From Rhyzopertha dominica (taxonomy: Eukaryota; Arthropoda; Insecta; Coleoptera; Bostrichidae): DNA of 64,000 nt. Location: assembly GCA_025024175.1 (NCBI GenBank), contig QCXZ01000138.1, forward strand, positions 1,736,002-1,800,001. Reading direction: 5' to 3'. Below the pieces are notes generated by a model that saw only the letters and a list, made by a program, of their open reading frames with translations, was not told the origin of the DNA and did not search any database. Positions 1-12,780 of the stretch are shown here, piece after piece. The first letter of the stretch is position 1; every line of letters starts with the position of its first letter. Position numbers and translations under genes: made by a program.

Positions 1-3000
1 GACTATATTAGTTTTTAACTTTAGTAGATATATTTTTTATTTGATGCGCGAACTGAAACGGTAATTTTTGTTTTCTCATAAGAAGTTAGATACCTGAAGA
101 TGGCTGAATGAATTCATGTTGCTGTATTGCATTCGAGATCGAGGATATCCAGATAAAACGAGACGAGATCGAAAAAATTCTTGTCTAATTACAGCACCAT
201 CAAAAACTTTCACAGCAATGCTTGACCCACGTTTTTTTTGTGATCTTTTCGACTATACCACTAGATAATATACACACCACATAACAGGTGACACAGAATA
301 GCAGGTTGATTGACACCGCGCTTCAGATTGTTCAACAAACATCCTTGGAACTAAACTGAGACATACATAGAGTTGTCAAGGTGACGGTTAACTCCAGTAC
401 CTTCACTGCAACTCGTGCCCACACGAGGCGTTTAAAACTAGGCTTCATTCGATGTTCATTAATAACTAATTTGAAAATGCACGCTGAATAACCCTGATTA
501 CGCGAGTTAGGACCGCATTGTAATTCCTAACTGAACTTTCGAACTTGTAACCTGAATCCCGATTATTAAAAATTAATCAATTCAGGTCATTTCTGCAGGC
601 TATGCGCTCAGAAAGACGTTAGGGGCTGCTTTGGAAACAACCTCGAAACGGTACACAATGCAAATTATTCATTTTGCTGTGAGAAGATCGTATCGGCGAT
701 AGTGTCTGTTGTCTTCGCGGAAAATAGGCTGCGATATTGATGGGGCTGCCTAAAGCATGTCGCACAGCGACGGCTGTAATTCCAAAAATCACGGAACGTA
801 AACTGCAGAATCGCTGCATCAAAGTGGAAATGCAACATCACGCTGAGAATGCCAATGCGTGATTGTTGCTTGATTGACCATTGTCGTCTTGAGTTGTGGC
901 AGGCGACTAAATATGAATTACTGCGGCCATGCTGTTTTCTACTTAATTATAAGGTAAATAATGAGCGGCTTTGCTGGGGCCTACCGTAAAGTTCACGTTA
1001 TCGGAACAACCAACCGAAAAATAACTAGGTGACCTACAAGTTTGCTAATGTCTGTATTTTTACAAGTTGTTGCGTGGTAGGAAACCACCTGTTTGTGCCA
1101 GGACATAATTCTATGGTGGGGACGCCCAAGCTTCACATTATACAGGCATCACTTTAGATTATCATTTGAAGAATTTCAGCTGTTGTCATGGTTTTTTTTC
1201 CAACCCGATATCTTTCCATGTAAATCACAACTTGTCGGTGTACAAAGCTGTAATCATTATTTGAAGTAAACCTTAGGGCATGTCCAGGGGTCTGTTATAA
1301 AGAAAATCGTTCTTATCAATAATTTGACACATGGTGTGATACGCTGTCTAACGTTATGACGTCAGAATGGACGTGTTTGTAACTTTAGTTTTGCGTGTTG
1401 TAAAGGAGATGTAATCAGATACCTTTCTGCCGGAATTTTTATAAAGGCGGTATTAAACTTACCTTACAACCTGCAGAAGTACTTCCCTTTTTCCAAATTC
1501 TGTTTAAGATTTCTAGCAATATTTGTTTTCAGAATTTCGACTGTTATTTTATATTGCTTTTGTTTATTGTATTTTGTTTTTTTGCTGGAGTTGGCTCCAA
1601 AATTGTGCAACCTTTCAACCCTTCTTATTGGGCCTTCACTAGCATGTTTATTGTTCGGGCCATATGGCTCACCTTTATTTTATAGTGCTAGCTTTTTTCT
1701 CTAATTTTTGAGTAGGATCTTTTTTTAACTGAATGTATACGTATCTTTATCATCTAACATTTCTTGCAGTTTATCATCATATTCTTTTTTTTGCATAATA
1801 ACTTTACTGTTATATTTATCCGCTCTACAAGTAGAAATGCTTTTCCATTTTTCAATTCTCTGGTCGCTTTCATTACTTCGTTATTTTATTTATTCATTAT
1901 TTTATTCTGTATTTTGGATCCTGGGTTGTTTCAACCTCAGATTCTTCCATTTCTGATCCTGGATAGCTGTAAAGCAAGGACTGAATGTACTTCTTCCCAG
2001 AGTCCATCACGTTCACTTTGTTTTTTATTAGTATAGTTCCTGATCTCCTTTGAATTGTTACTGACGCTGCATCCTTATTGCTTCTAAAGGTCTTCGATAC
2101 TTAGTAGAAAAAATTTTTGATTACTCTTGCTATTTATATCGAGCTTTTTTTAAAATTCCTTAAATTTAATTTCGTTTTGACTTCAGCACTAAGTTTACAA
2201 CACATCTGCCTTGACCCTTACAAGTTTCTGCATTTCTTTTGCGGTTTGTTGTCTAACCAAATATTTAAATACAGCTTAGTGCCATCATCAATCAAGGAAT
2301 AACTCATACTTTCTGGGGACAGTAGCAAATTTTTGATTCATTATAAATACACGAATTTAATTCATAATCTAGCGTTTATACATTTATAGATAAGTCTTTA
2401 TTACCATTGTATGAGACACGCTAGAGTACAGTACAAATGCTCCCATGACATCATTGCATAAAGCAACTGGTACTCATATAGAAAAATCACTTGTTAAGAC
2501 TGGATCTTGGAGAGAGAGAAAGAAGATCCATCCGAGACTAATTAGCGCAATAACTAAAATTAAAAAAGTGCAGGCTAAAATAATCGGAAAGGTAGGCCTT
2601 GCAATTAGCACTCATTTTAGCAAAATATATTAAGTATATTAGTTCAAAAATATCTTAGTGTCTAGTATATAATATTCAGTAGTGTTTGATGGGTGCTGTA
2701 TTGTAGATATAGGTAGTACTCTTTCTGTTTTTATCTCGAATATTTCTTATCTTTCTCTCTAGGATCTCAACCTTAAACAAACCTGAGAAACAAGTTAAGG
2801 TGAACTCCAAAATATCTTATTTTGTGTCATACTAAACAACGTTTCGATTTCTGTTTGAAGTATTCTATATACGCATAATCCTGGTATCGATCGCAGAAAA
2901 GTGGTACTGAAAATGTGTACCTATCTTAATTACAAAGGTCTGAAAAATTATTTCTTGAGTAAATAATTACGATGCTTTCGGGAGGATGGCCTTGCGTCCA

Positions 3001-3629
3001 TCAGGATTCGCGAAGGTATATGTATTTAGGAAACATTTTTCTTTGTTTTTAACGCATCGTGTAAAAATGGATCTATTTTCTGCACTTTTATCTGATGCAT
3101 GCCACACCCATAACTCGAGAACGGCTCAACGAATCGGGCTCGTTGATGGCTCGTGAGAGGGGTCTTGGCCTAAAGATGGCCAACATGTTCTTTCTTTTTG
3201 ACATGTAGATTCCAAACTTAAAATAAAAAATAACAAACAAATATTTTCAACTGATGCCACTTTCCTGGAGCCGCTACTGTTGTACTATTTGCGACCAGGA
3301 AAAACAATGGCAACCGGTAAGATTTGTAAACACATGCGAATCCCAATTATATTTATTACACTCCGTCGTCTATAGCATTGGCGAGCTTGACCTTTTACGC
3401 TAAGTAAATTAGCTGTTTGTTTCCCACAGCGCTTGAATAAGAATGGAAGAGGCGGGAGGCTGGATTTCTTTCGCGAATATGTAGGTTATAGTCTGTTTTA
3501 AGCACTATCGATCCAAACCGCTAATTAAAAAGAGAAATGTAGAAAAATTTGAAGCACTAACGACTCCGTCTATAATTGGATGAGGCATGCCCTGCAGTTT
3601 AGCGATCCAATTAACAAAACATTTTTAAA

Positions 3630-3890
3630 CGCGGAGCTCGTGGTCTCTTTGGTGCATGACGGCTTTGGCGGGCAACGGTGCTCCTAATTTGGTTCAGAAC
3701 GTTGCGAAATCGAACGCGGCGGACAGCAAACGTGCATAAACTGCACACGAACAGCCAAGGACGCACAAATCATATTTCGCAAGCGAATACAGCGGCCGTT
3801 TAGAAAAATACGGAAAACAGCGGCTGGCATGGCCTCGGTCAAGTAGGCCTGGACACAGGGCCGGTCCCAGGCCAAGTACGCAGGAGGGGC
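3630..3890. promoter_or_regulatory. GC-rich island, candidate conserved regulatory DNA
   Basis: The segment has far more G, C and CpG than its flanks. Open frames exist on both strands, including a 27-codon plus-strand frame from the ATG at 3656, but they are short and unlike known proteins. In long introns and flanks of insect developmental regulators such islands are often enhancers or promoters. This is inference from composition and from the position upstream of E93. Confidence 0.25.
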
Positions 3891-6800
3891 GACAAATGTT
3901 TCATTTATTTTAGTTTGTATTATTTATTCTGAACAATTTGACAATGTCTAGAAGAGCTTAGTATTAAGTTAGAAAAGGACCGGTACCTTTACCAGAAGCT
4001 GTTTCAGATACGATCGAAGTCGTTAAGCAAAAAAGATTTTTCCTACGGTAAATAAAGACATGCCGTGAATTGAGTTTTGTTATTTTCTATGGAATTTAAT
4101 TTTTTCACTCCAACCTGACATTGTAAGCATACGCTGCACAGAAAACTATGTGGCATCACCGCTTTGGTTTCTTGTCAAGACTCCAATAGAATGGGAATCA
4201 TTTCCTTTCGGTATTCTGTAACACGTTCGACATATGCGTCAAATTCTTAGTTGCGTATCCCTACATTTCCGTTTTCGCCTGCCACTATAACTTGCTACAA
4301 AATATTACTAGATTAGTTTCTTAACGCAGCCAGAATAAGAAAGATCTAAGCTAAATTTTCCTGGGACAGTTGTTCTGTATTTGTAAATTCAACAAAAATA
4401 CAGCCTTGTAAACTTTTCAAAAAAGGGTAAGCTTTGTACATTTTTTTACTAGCTAATAGAAAAAGGTATAGAAAGTACACAGCTTGTAGCTGGGAACACT
4501 ATTACAAGCTATAATGGAGAGGAAATCTCACATGCATTATAAAATTTTACGCACTGAGGACCCTTAACGTGTTTGATGTATTGTAGAAAAACATCTTGGC
4601 ATTTGTGTCCTTTTTATTACGAAACGCAAAGATATCTTATTATTATATTGTCTAACACTAGATCAGGATTCTTAGGGTACCGTCTTTATTTACCGTTTAC
4701 GTGTCTTTTCATTATGGTAGTTAAAAACAGCATAGGTAAATCGTTTTCTTAGTGCAATCTGGAATTTTGAACTTAATAGGCATGATCATTATTTAATACG
4801 TTTCTCAAATGTTAACTAAACGTCTGTGTATAAAATACATGCATTCTTCGAATTACTTTCGTACTTAAGGGTTTTGTATACAGAATTCTGATTTTACCGG
4901 TAAATACTCCCTACCACATAATACCTGTTGGCACCACAAGATGGTACGCGCCATTAATGGTATTGTACAAAATATACTCCAAAACGAAAGATGAGAGATG
5001 TCTATTTCAAAAGTTAGGAAGACAACAACAGATCGTGGAAACCTCAAGATTAGGAAGATTGGCGCATTTGTAGCGATATTCAAGCAAGAAAACACTGGAG
5101 AAAACTAGAATTCGAGAATATTATACATGATGGGCAAGGTATTTTTAGAAACATCAAATACATTTAAGGCAACATATTCATACGAAAATAACTCCACAAA
5201 GAACATTTTAAGCATGAGAACCATTAATTCAAGCTTAATAATAACTGTTACAAAATCCATGTACAACAAAAATGAGAGCTTATACAGTCAGATTTGTTGC
5301 AAAAATCTTCGTGAAGATATTTGGAGGTGATGGCTGGGTAGTGACAAAAACATTGAAAAGTAAAGTCCAAGCGAAGAGGGTCAAAAAGGTTACAAAATGG
5401 ATAATGACATACTTGAAGCATTAGAAGCAAGTTCAGAGTGAAAGAAATACAAAGATGCAGCTAAAATCGTTTGGCCGTATTGTGATATTAAACGTCTAAC
5501 AAGTAAAACTTACCTACATGAAAGGCAAAACCTGAGAACAGAAAACCAGATGAAGGTACTAAGAAGACCCGAATAACGAGCAAAATAGCACGGATTTGCA
5601 ATAAAACTTTACATCGAATTGTAGAAAGGTGTAGGATTATATAGACATAAAAAACTACAGGATGTAGGTGTCTTGTTCACCTCAAATAAAAGAATAAAAT
5701 AAAAATATATTATTTTCNTTAGTAAAAGTTAGAAAAGTTCGGCGAACACTATTAACCTAAATATATCTTTTATGTCTGTGCAATACGGTAACTACGAGTG
5801 TTTCTAATGGTTTGAAAAATAAAATATATCTTAGTACCTACAGAAAAATGTAATTGGCTCAAAATAACGACGCATATGTAGTTTTTAATCAATTTTTGTT
5901 ATTTAGTTTGGTTGTTATTTCCTCTTGATACTCAGGCCTACTTATGATTTTGACTTTAATGCATTTGAACGTTTTTCGGGAAACGAAACAAGACACAATT
6001 AGGTCTGTATTGTTTATTTCGAATGTACCTATGACATATCAAATGGGTGAGAAAAGTAGAAGAGCTTAAATACATATATACTAGAAGTTGAAAGAGCATA
6101 AAGCTAATGTGGGTTGCTATAATAGTCAAGTATGAAGAATGGTAAATACAGTAGAATATTTTTAATCATATGTTTTTATGTTTGTGGGTAACCGGCAAAT
6201 ATTTTTATGAAAAAAAGTCTCGAACACGGGCTTTCTAGTTTAGCCTCAGACGCACCCTACCAATGAGAGCGTTTATTGTATATTATGATCTTTTTTAAGT
6301 AAATGAACTCCTTGCCCATTATCCAACGCTATTTGCAAGGATTACAATTGGACTGCTCTATGTTGGAGTTCTTCAGTTACTAGCAGGATATTAATAAAGA
6401 ATAAGCATGTCAAAGTCAACATATTAAAAATAAAAGTAACTCTGTTCATTTAACTGATTTTCTAAGTATGTTATTAGAGAGACGTGTTAGGGCATATAAA
6501 AAGTTAGCCAGTACATAATTTATTGACGACTTAGCTCTATAATTTGTAATTAACTGACCTTTTGTTGATTTTACGAATACTTTAGAAATTGCCTTTACAA
6601 AGTAAAAGAATATCGTTTTGTCTTCTTGAAGTTGTTAAAATAGGAATAAAATTGCATATGGACTGTGTCAAATGGTGCTCATAGAAATTTACCAGCTCGT
6701 ATAGTGGAAGGGGAACAATGTAATCAACCTATTTAAGGGTTAACATTTTGTTTAGGAAGAAGTTTTTAGAGAATGTTTTCCGCATATTAGGATTTTATAA

Positions 6801-7059
6801 TTAATCTTGCGTTAATCTTACATAAGGTGCCGTTTTTGAGACAAATGATGTTTGCCTGTGTACCAATATTAATTAAGCACCATAGTCTTAAAAAAATTAA
6901 CCCTGGCAAAAAATTTTAGTAAAATTATCTCAGCCGCTCACTGAAATAATTGGGAAAAAGATCTTTTGTTCGTCCTCTTTAGGCAGTTCTAGATCTCTTG
7001 TAGCTATTTCCGGACAGGAATCCTAAAATATTATACAGGGGCACTATGCAATAATATTA

Positions 7060-7640
7060 GGTATAGTGAAAATATTGGCTAGGGCCGGCCCTGCCCGGTC
7101 AGATTCGCACTATCAATTGTTTCTAGTGACGCAATTTTTACCTCCGTCTCTGTCTGCGCCGTTCGTTATAATTGCCGGTTTTAATTCGTATGCGGGTTCC
7201 TCCTTTGTTTTGCTTTTCCGTTTGCCAGTGCGCAAAACCTGCCGTTTTTAGAGTGACCACTCATGAACGGTGAAAGCTAAACACATGCGGACCATTTTTT
7301 TCCTTGAAAAAGCTGGCCGCGGAAAAAATGATGTACGGCNCTTTCTTTTTGATAAACAGCTCGTGTTTCTAAATTTCTACTCGNCTGTTCAGCGCGAACG
7401 TTTGTTTATACATATGGTTGGCGGCCAATGAAATTTCAGGGATGCCATTTGCATCGGCGCTCGACCGCGACGCATATTTGGAAATAATTTTAATGTTAGA
7501 TTCTCTAATGGGGTTTCTACTAATGGCCGGGAAATGGCGTGCAAGGCGTTCCTTTGTGTTATTATCTGGTACCGGCTCAACGCACATCAGGGGACCACTG
7601 TTTTATACTAAACGACAAAGTTTTAAACTTTCATACGTTA
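7060..7640. promoter_or_regulatory. GC-rich island pair, candidate regulatory DNA
   Basis: Two GC-richer blocks (about 7066-7255 and 7400-7640) stand out from AT-rich flanks. The second carries the POU octamer ATTTGCAT within GCCATTTGCATCGG near 7443-7456. The open frames on both strands match nothing I recognise. Function is inferred only. Single N bases at 7340 and 7384 lie in or beside it. Confidence 0.25.
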
Positions 7641-7863
7641 GCAGACCGGGCAAGAAAAGCGGCAGCAAACAATAGCCTCTATTGATCTGATAGAAATTCT
7701 ATTTACTATGTGGTTAGATTATAGATAGTGCTGCAGAAACCTTAATTATTCTACAAAGTTCAACGCAATATTGCCATACCTATTTTTGGATATTGCCACT
7801 AAACTTTAAATCCCCTCTATATGTAAAGCAAACGCATTTTTTATAGCCATGTACAGGTTATCT

Positions 7864-8361
7864 TTAAAAGGTCAACAACAAAAAGTTAATGTTAAGAATA
7901 ACCCCCACTTCATGTGTATAAGTACCCCGTAAAGAATTAAATTGAACTTTCTGGAACATTTCGTTAACATTTCTCAAAGCGTTAATTCCACTTTGAACAC
8001 GTCTCCTTAATTTATCTTCTGTATCTTCCAAAAGTTCCAATAAAAGGTAATAAACAGGGATCATTTTAGGGAATCCAGCTGTAATAGTTCAACTTATAAT
8101 GGGTAGAGTAGTTGTGTTGTCATCATATTATCAGAATCTTTGCTAACCCTAGTTCAAAGCCCAATCGTCTGCTGCTGCGTTTTGGATTTTCTTAATCCGA
8201 TTCAGAATATCTTCCTCAACCTCTGGAGTTTTTGCTATACATGTACGACCATAATTAGTAGGAACCGGCGCAAACCTACCCGTTTCACGAAGACTTCTTT
8301 CAACCGAGGCGATTATTTTTATGGTTTGGCCATTTCCTTGGTAATATCAAAAAACCAATAA
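7864..8361 (-). mobile_element. Mariner-like transposase remnant (minus strand)
   Basis: Two separated pieces of one transposase are readable on the minus strand. At about 8314-8149 the frame reads ASVERSLRETGRFAP and then KTPEVEEDILNRI, which is the N-terminal DNA-binding linker typical of mariner-like transposases. At 8064-7864 it reads LRRRVQSGINALRN and then a tail typical of the family's C-terminus. The central catalytic DDE region is missing, so this is an internally deleted, dead copy. Family assignment rests on motif recognition. Terminal inverted repeats were not found. Confidence 0.65.
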
Positions 8362-9102
8362 CATATAGGTCATTCCTTCATTGGTATACTGTGCGGCCGT
8401 AGCGAGAATTAAATTTGCACATTGTTTGACAATTCACCGGTGCTTGCTAATCCTCTTTCTCGATATTCCAGTCCCACTGGCAAGAAAAAGAAAAATACCT
8501 GAAAAAAGCAACTATGATCCAAAGGCATCAACAAAAACACGGCACACTATTAGAGGCCTTTCAAGAATATCTCCTACCAAAAGATCATTGCATTTTGACT
8601 AAAATGTAATGCTTGAATGATTTTAGATTCGATTTGATACCATTCAGTTTTTAGTGATAGTTAATTTATTAATAACAAGTTCTCTTCAAATATTGTTCAA
8701 TTATTACAATAATTCAGACCTGGTCATTATATGAAATGAATTCCTACATCCAGATAACTCAAAATCGGTTACTCAAATGTGTGCAAAATAACGCGCGGCC
8801 TCTACATATTTTACAATGAAAACAAAGGCAGATTTCAATTTTTCACTCCCAAGAAACCCCTTTGGTTAAATACTGTGACAATATACCAGTTATTACCAAA
8901 ATATTTATGAAAACAAAAAAGCAAATATAAAGTTAGGGCTTATTAGCTTAACTGTCATATTATACTACTAAAAAAGTATTTTCTGTAACTCGTCGAATCG
9001 TCAAATCATTAACTGCAGCGGCGTATATACATCACGAGGTAAATTTGACACACTTATTTACGAAATTGTGTTTTTAGTCGACAATAATATTAGTAGCTTT
9101 CT

Positions 9103-9120
9103 TACCTACCTACCTACCTA
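9103..9120. repeat. (CCTA)n microsatellite
   Basis: About four and a half tandem copies of a tetranucleotide are visible directly. Confidence 0.85.
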
Positions 9121-12100
9121 AATAGAATAGCAATACGTTATGTAACATAAACTACCATTATTTTTGTTAATAAAGTACAATCTTCATTATCCACAAACTA
9201 CGTGATTAAGATATAACTCATAATTGCGAGTCAACTTTTCTGACAAATTATTAACTTGTTTTATCGCAATTTTACCAAATAAGAAGTGATTTAGGTAATC
9301 TTAGGACTAATTTAGTGCATGCTTAGTGGGTACAAATACCATGATTTTTTAAATAAGTATACGAAATACACCCAAACGAATAACATTACAATTGTACATT
9401 GCATTAAACGGAAATGTACAAACTACCCGTTCCTATGTAATTTAGCACATCAATTTCCCATTATTTTCATCGAAACTTACAGAAGGTTATTTGCAGCACG
9501 TGTTGAATTTACATGTCGAAGATAAAAACGCAAGGTTATACTTTGTTAGATTGGTAAAACTGCATTAAAGTGTCTTATGGAAAATGCATTATGTTTAAGA
9601 CTGTAGAACAGTTGTTTTCTATCGAAGAGACCGTGCATTCGTTTAGGATTATCTGTGCATTGTTTGTTTACGACCGCCGCTGGTGTACGCCGAAAAAAAT
9701 TTCAACGATCGATCACGCGTGTAACACCATTATTGCCAACTAGTAAAATACTGTTAGAGTGGATAATGGTGGACGGTGTTGCCCTATATTTGTCCGTTAA
9801 GAAGCGAAAAGTTTCAGGCTTTAGCAGAGAAACTATTGTTACATTTTTAACTATAATTATTACACGAGCATGTTGGGATTTTAACTATGAAAATGTACTC
9901 AGTTATTTTACCTTTTCAAAGCATATGATTGTATACTACCTTTTGATACACTTAATTATATCATATGATAAAAAATAACTAAGAATGGTTAGCGAAGATT
10001 TTCGTTTAATTATTGTAGTAAATAAACGCAGGCTGAAGTAAGAATTATGGGCACTCTAACGAGTTGAATTGCCGTAAGTGTTGCGGAAATAAGCAGAAGT
10101 GTTACCTATATTTTTCTTGTAAAGATGTGATTCCAATATATGTACATCCGAAAACTCAGGAGAGTTTTGATTTTACAACTAAATAGATAATTACCAACCG
10201 AAGAAAAATGTTTGTCACTTTCTTTTAAAACTGGCAAAATTGGAGAATTCAGAGTCGAATCAATGGATAACGGTGTATATGTTCACTCTTTTGTTATTTT
10301 TTTTATTAATATCGCTTTATAACATATGCTTTGATGAGTGATTGTTTTGTACACTTCATAAGGAAATGTCAATTTATTAGTTTTTTTGCAGTGTTTGATG
10401 TTCCTCGTGAATTGTATTTGATCTGTCCATTGCAAATAAAGCGGTAATCATGATCTTCACACTTCAGACTTTACTTGGAAAGGTCCTCTAACTGACGGCA
10501 CCTCAACGTTTTTTGTAGTAATCGCTGACGAAAACGAGTTTTTGGTGATTGGTTCTGTTCGAGAAATGGTTTTATTAATGGCCACATTTCAATTAGCCAA
10601 CACTAGCTGACACAAGTCGTCTTTGATCGTCTTCATGTTCAATGAACGTTTAACTGTCCAAATTTATTTATACTATTTAAAACAACTAAATAATTTGACG
10701 TGGAACGTTCCCTTTAGCTATACTTCTAAGAATACGTCTAAGAAACGTTTGAAATAAATAGAGGTGGTCGTTTGAGAAGCCCTGCCAGATTAAGGGGTAT
10801 AACAACATTAGATTTCGTTTCGTTCATGGGGATTATTCAAAAGTGAAATATATCGATCTGCCCCGGCAATGTGTGATGATATGAGCAATTTCAGAATATT
10901 GCACCTGAAATTTTTGACAGTTTTTATGTGTAGCATTTCTGGCATACAGTACCATTCGTAGTATTTTAGTAAGGAATTCTAAGTTTGGGTTACTAAATTA
11001 TGTCTCTAACTAGTAAATTTGATACATTATTAGTTGTGTTTCTGATTTTATTTATACGCTAATTTTTGTGATTAATGATTCGTTTTAGTAGCAAACAACA
11101 TGTAAAAGTAAATGGTAATCCTGTTCATAGTTCATAGTCGCGACTTTAGTGTACCTAAACTAAATTTTGTTTTCAACCGGATTTGGACGACACTTTCCTA
11201 GTAGGTAGTTGTCAAATTGTTAAAAATAATTAAAAGTACCTAATTATCACCTAAAGGGTGATAGGTTCTTCTAAATTCAATGTCAAACGATCGATTGAAT
11301 AAAATGGGTATAACATTAATCAAAACTTTATTGCATGTTGTTACTATACATCAATACCAGACTGTTGCAAGCAATTCTTTTTGATATTACCTAAATTAAG
11401 TCTTGCACTTAATTCTAATTTACTTACTTTTTTTGTAAAACTGTTGATAGTAGAAAGCGCAACAACACTATATAAAAAAAAAGAAATATAGAAAAATGGT
11501 ATAGGTTCAATTAAAAATTGATTTATAGCAGTATGAAACATTTTATATTAGAAAATACACCTATTTCAATGATAAGTCTATTTTTTGGTTTGTGAAGCAG
11601 AAACCCTAGTCTTCTTAGTGTCCTAGTTTTGAAAATATTTAAAATGATAGAGAGTGCTATGGGCGAGAATTTTTTGCTTTAGTGTAATTTTTTTAGAAAC
11701 TGCTTTATAGGAACAGGCAATATTGAACAAAATGGTGTTCAAATTCAATAAGGATTCGAAAATGTTAAAATATACTGAGTGTTCCGTTTAAAATAAGGAA
11801 GATAATGAACCGTATTCAAAAATATTTTTACAGCATGGTTCATCAAAAAGGGATACCCTCTGCATTAAACAATTTTTCGTATTGTCAACGATTATGGACT
11901 TTTAGATTTTAGCTTTGCCCACCCTGTATACAGAAAAAGATATTTTGACCAAATGCGTTTTTTTATGAATGAGAATATAATTTGAATGCATAGAGATAAT
12001 CGATCCCGTTTCGGATGTTGTTGTTTTACTTTTTGTCGCTTTTATTGTTTTGAGGTTTATTGTATTTTCTCCACTTTCACTACTGTTTTTGTATTTTGGG

Positions 12101-12579
12101 AAAATACAAACTGGTCTGTTCTGAAAAGTAATTTTTGTTTCTGCGCGTTCAAAAAGTCCTGCCGAACATGCCGAAGATTGACAGTACCTTTTTAATCATC
12201 CCGCGATTTGCCCATCACTAGTTCAGTAACTGTTGTTCTATTTTATGTCATTGTTGTTCAAAATGATAAAACTTCGGTTTGTAATATTTTGATCTTACAT
12301 GCTCACGCATAATATATTTGATAAGCCTAATGAAGAACCTGCCATGGAAGACGAAAAATCAAAGATATTCTTAAATCTTTCGTGCACCTGCTTCGCCAAT
12401 TTTTATGTACTAAGACTCATGTTTTAGGTTTTTGATCTTGCTTACTAAAATATTGGATGCTTCCGATATTCCAGTAGCAGAACGTAAATTATATTTTAGT
12501 TACCCAGCGCTACTTTTTAGTAACATTCTCACATTTTAACCTGCAAGATTTATGCTTCAGCATCAGAATTTCGAGCCGC

Positions 12580-12780
12580 GAAACGCAACAAGATCTCTGT
12601 CATCCACCCTGATCGAATTTTAGCAAGATCATCGCGATTTTCAGCGACGCGAAAATTTCTCGTTGCAAAACGTGCTGACCGCCGATTCGCAGAATCACGT
12701 TGCTAAACAGCAACAATAATTAGAGACCGCGCGAATTTTTTCATTCGCGGGAGTCGCGCGAACACTACGTGTGCATCTGC
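12580..12780. promoter_or_regulatory. GC-rich, palindrome-rich island
   Basis: This block is dense in CpG and in short inverted repeats. Examples are GTTGCTAAACAGCAAC near 12699-12714 and the GCGCGAA/TTCGCG words near 12730-12762. No frame resembles a protein. It lies about 5.5 kb before the first visible E93 exon, so an enhancer or a promoter is plausible but unproven. Confidence 0.3.

Larger units (their letters stand above)
1..7863. other. Non-coding upstream region, no gene recognised
   Basis: All frames are short and broken and none resembles a known protein. The base composition is strongly AT-rich with two clear exceptions, at about 3630-3890 and 7060-7640, listed separately. A 15-base word, ACGGTAAATAAAGAC, occurs near 4046 and inverted near 4681-4695. 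The stretch is either intergenic DNA or a 5' intron of E93. Because the first E93 exon seen here begins inside a codon, an upstream exon must exist and could lie in or before this stretch. I could not find it. Confidence 0.6.

Noticed and set aside
3656..3739. Short 27-codon plus-strand ORF in a GC-rich island, considered as the missing E93 start exon
   Set aside because: It ends in a stop and has no donor in the phase required (one base left over) to join the exon at 18169.
9655..9978. 107-codon plus-strand frame
   Set aside because: No family resemblance, AT-driven hydrophobic tail, no supporting neighbours; likely chance.
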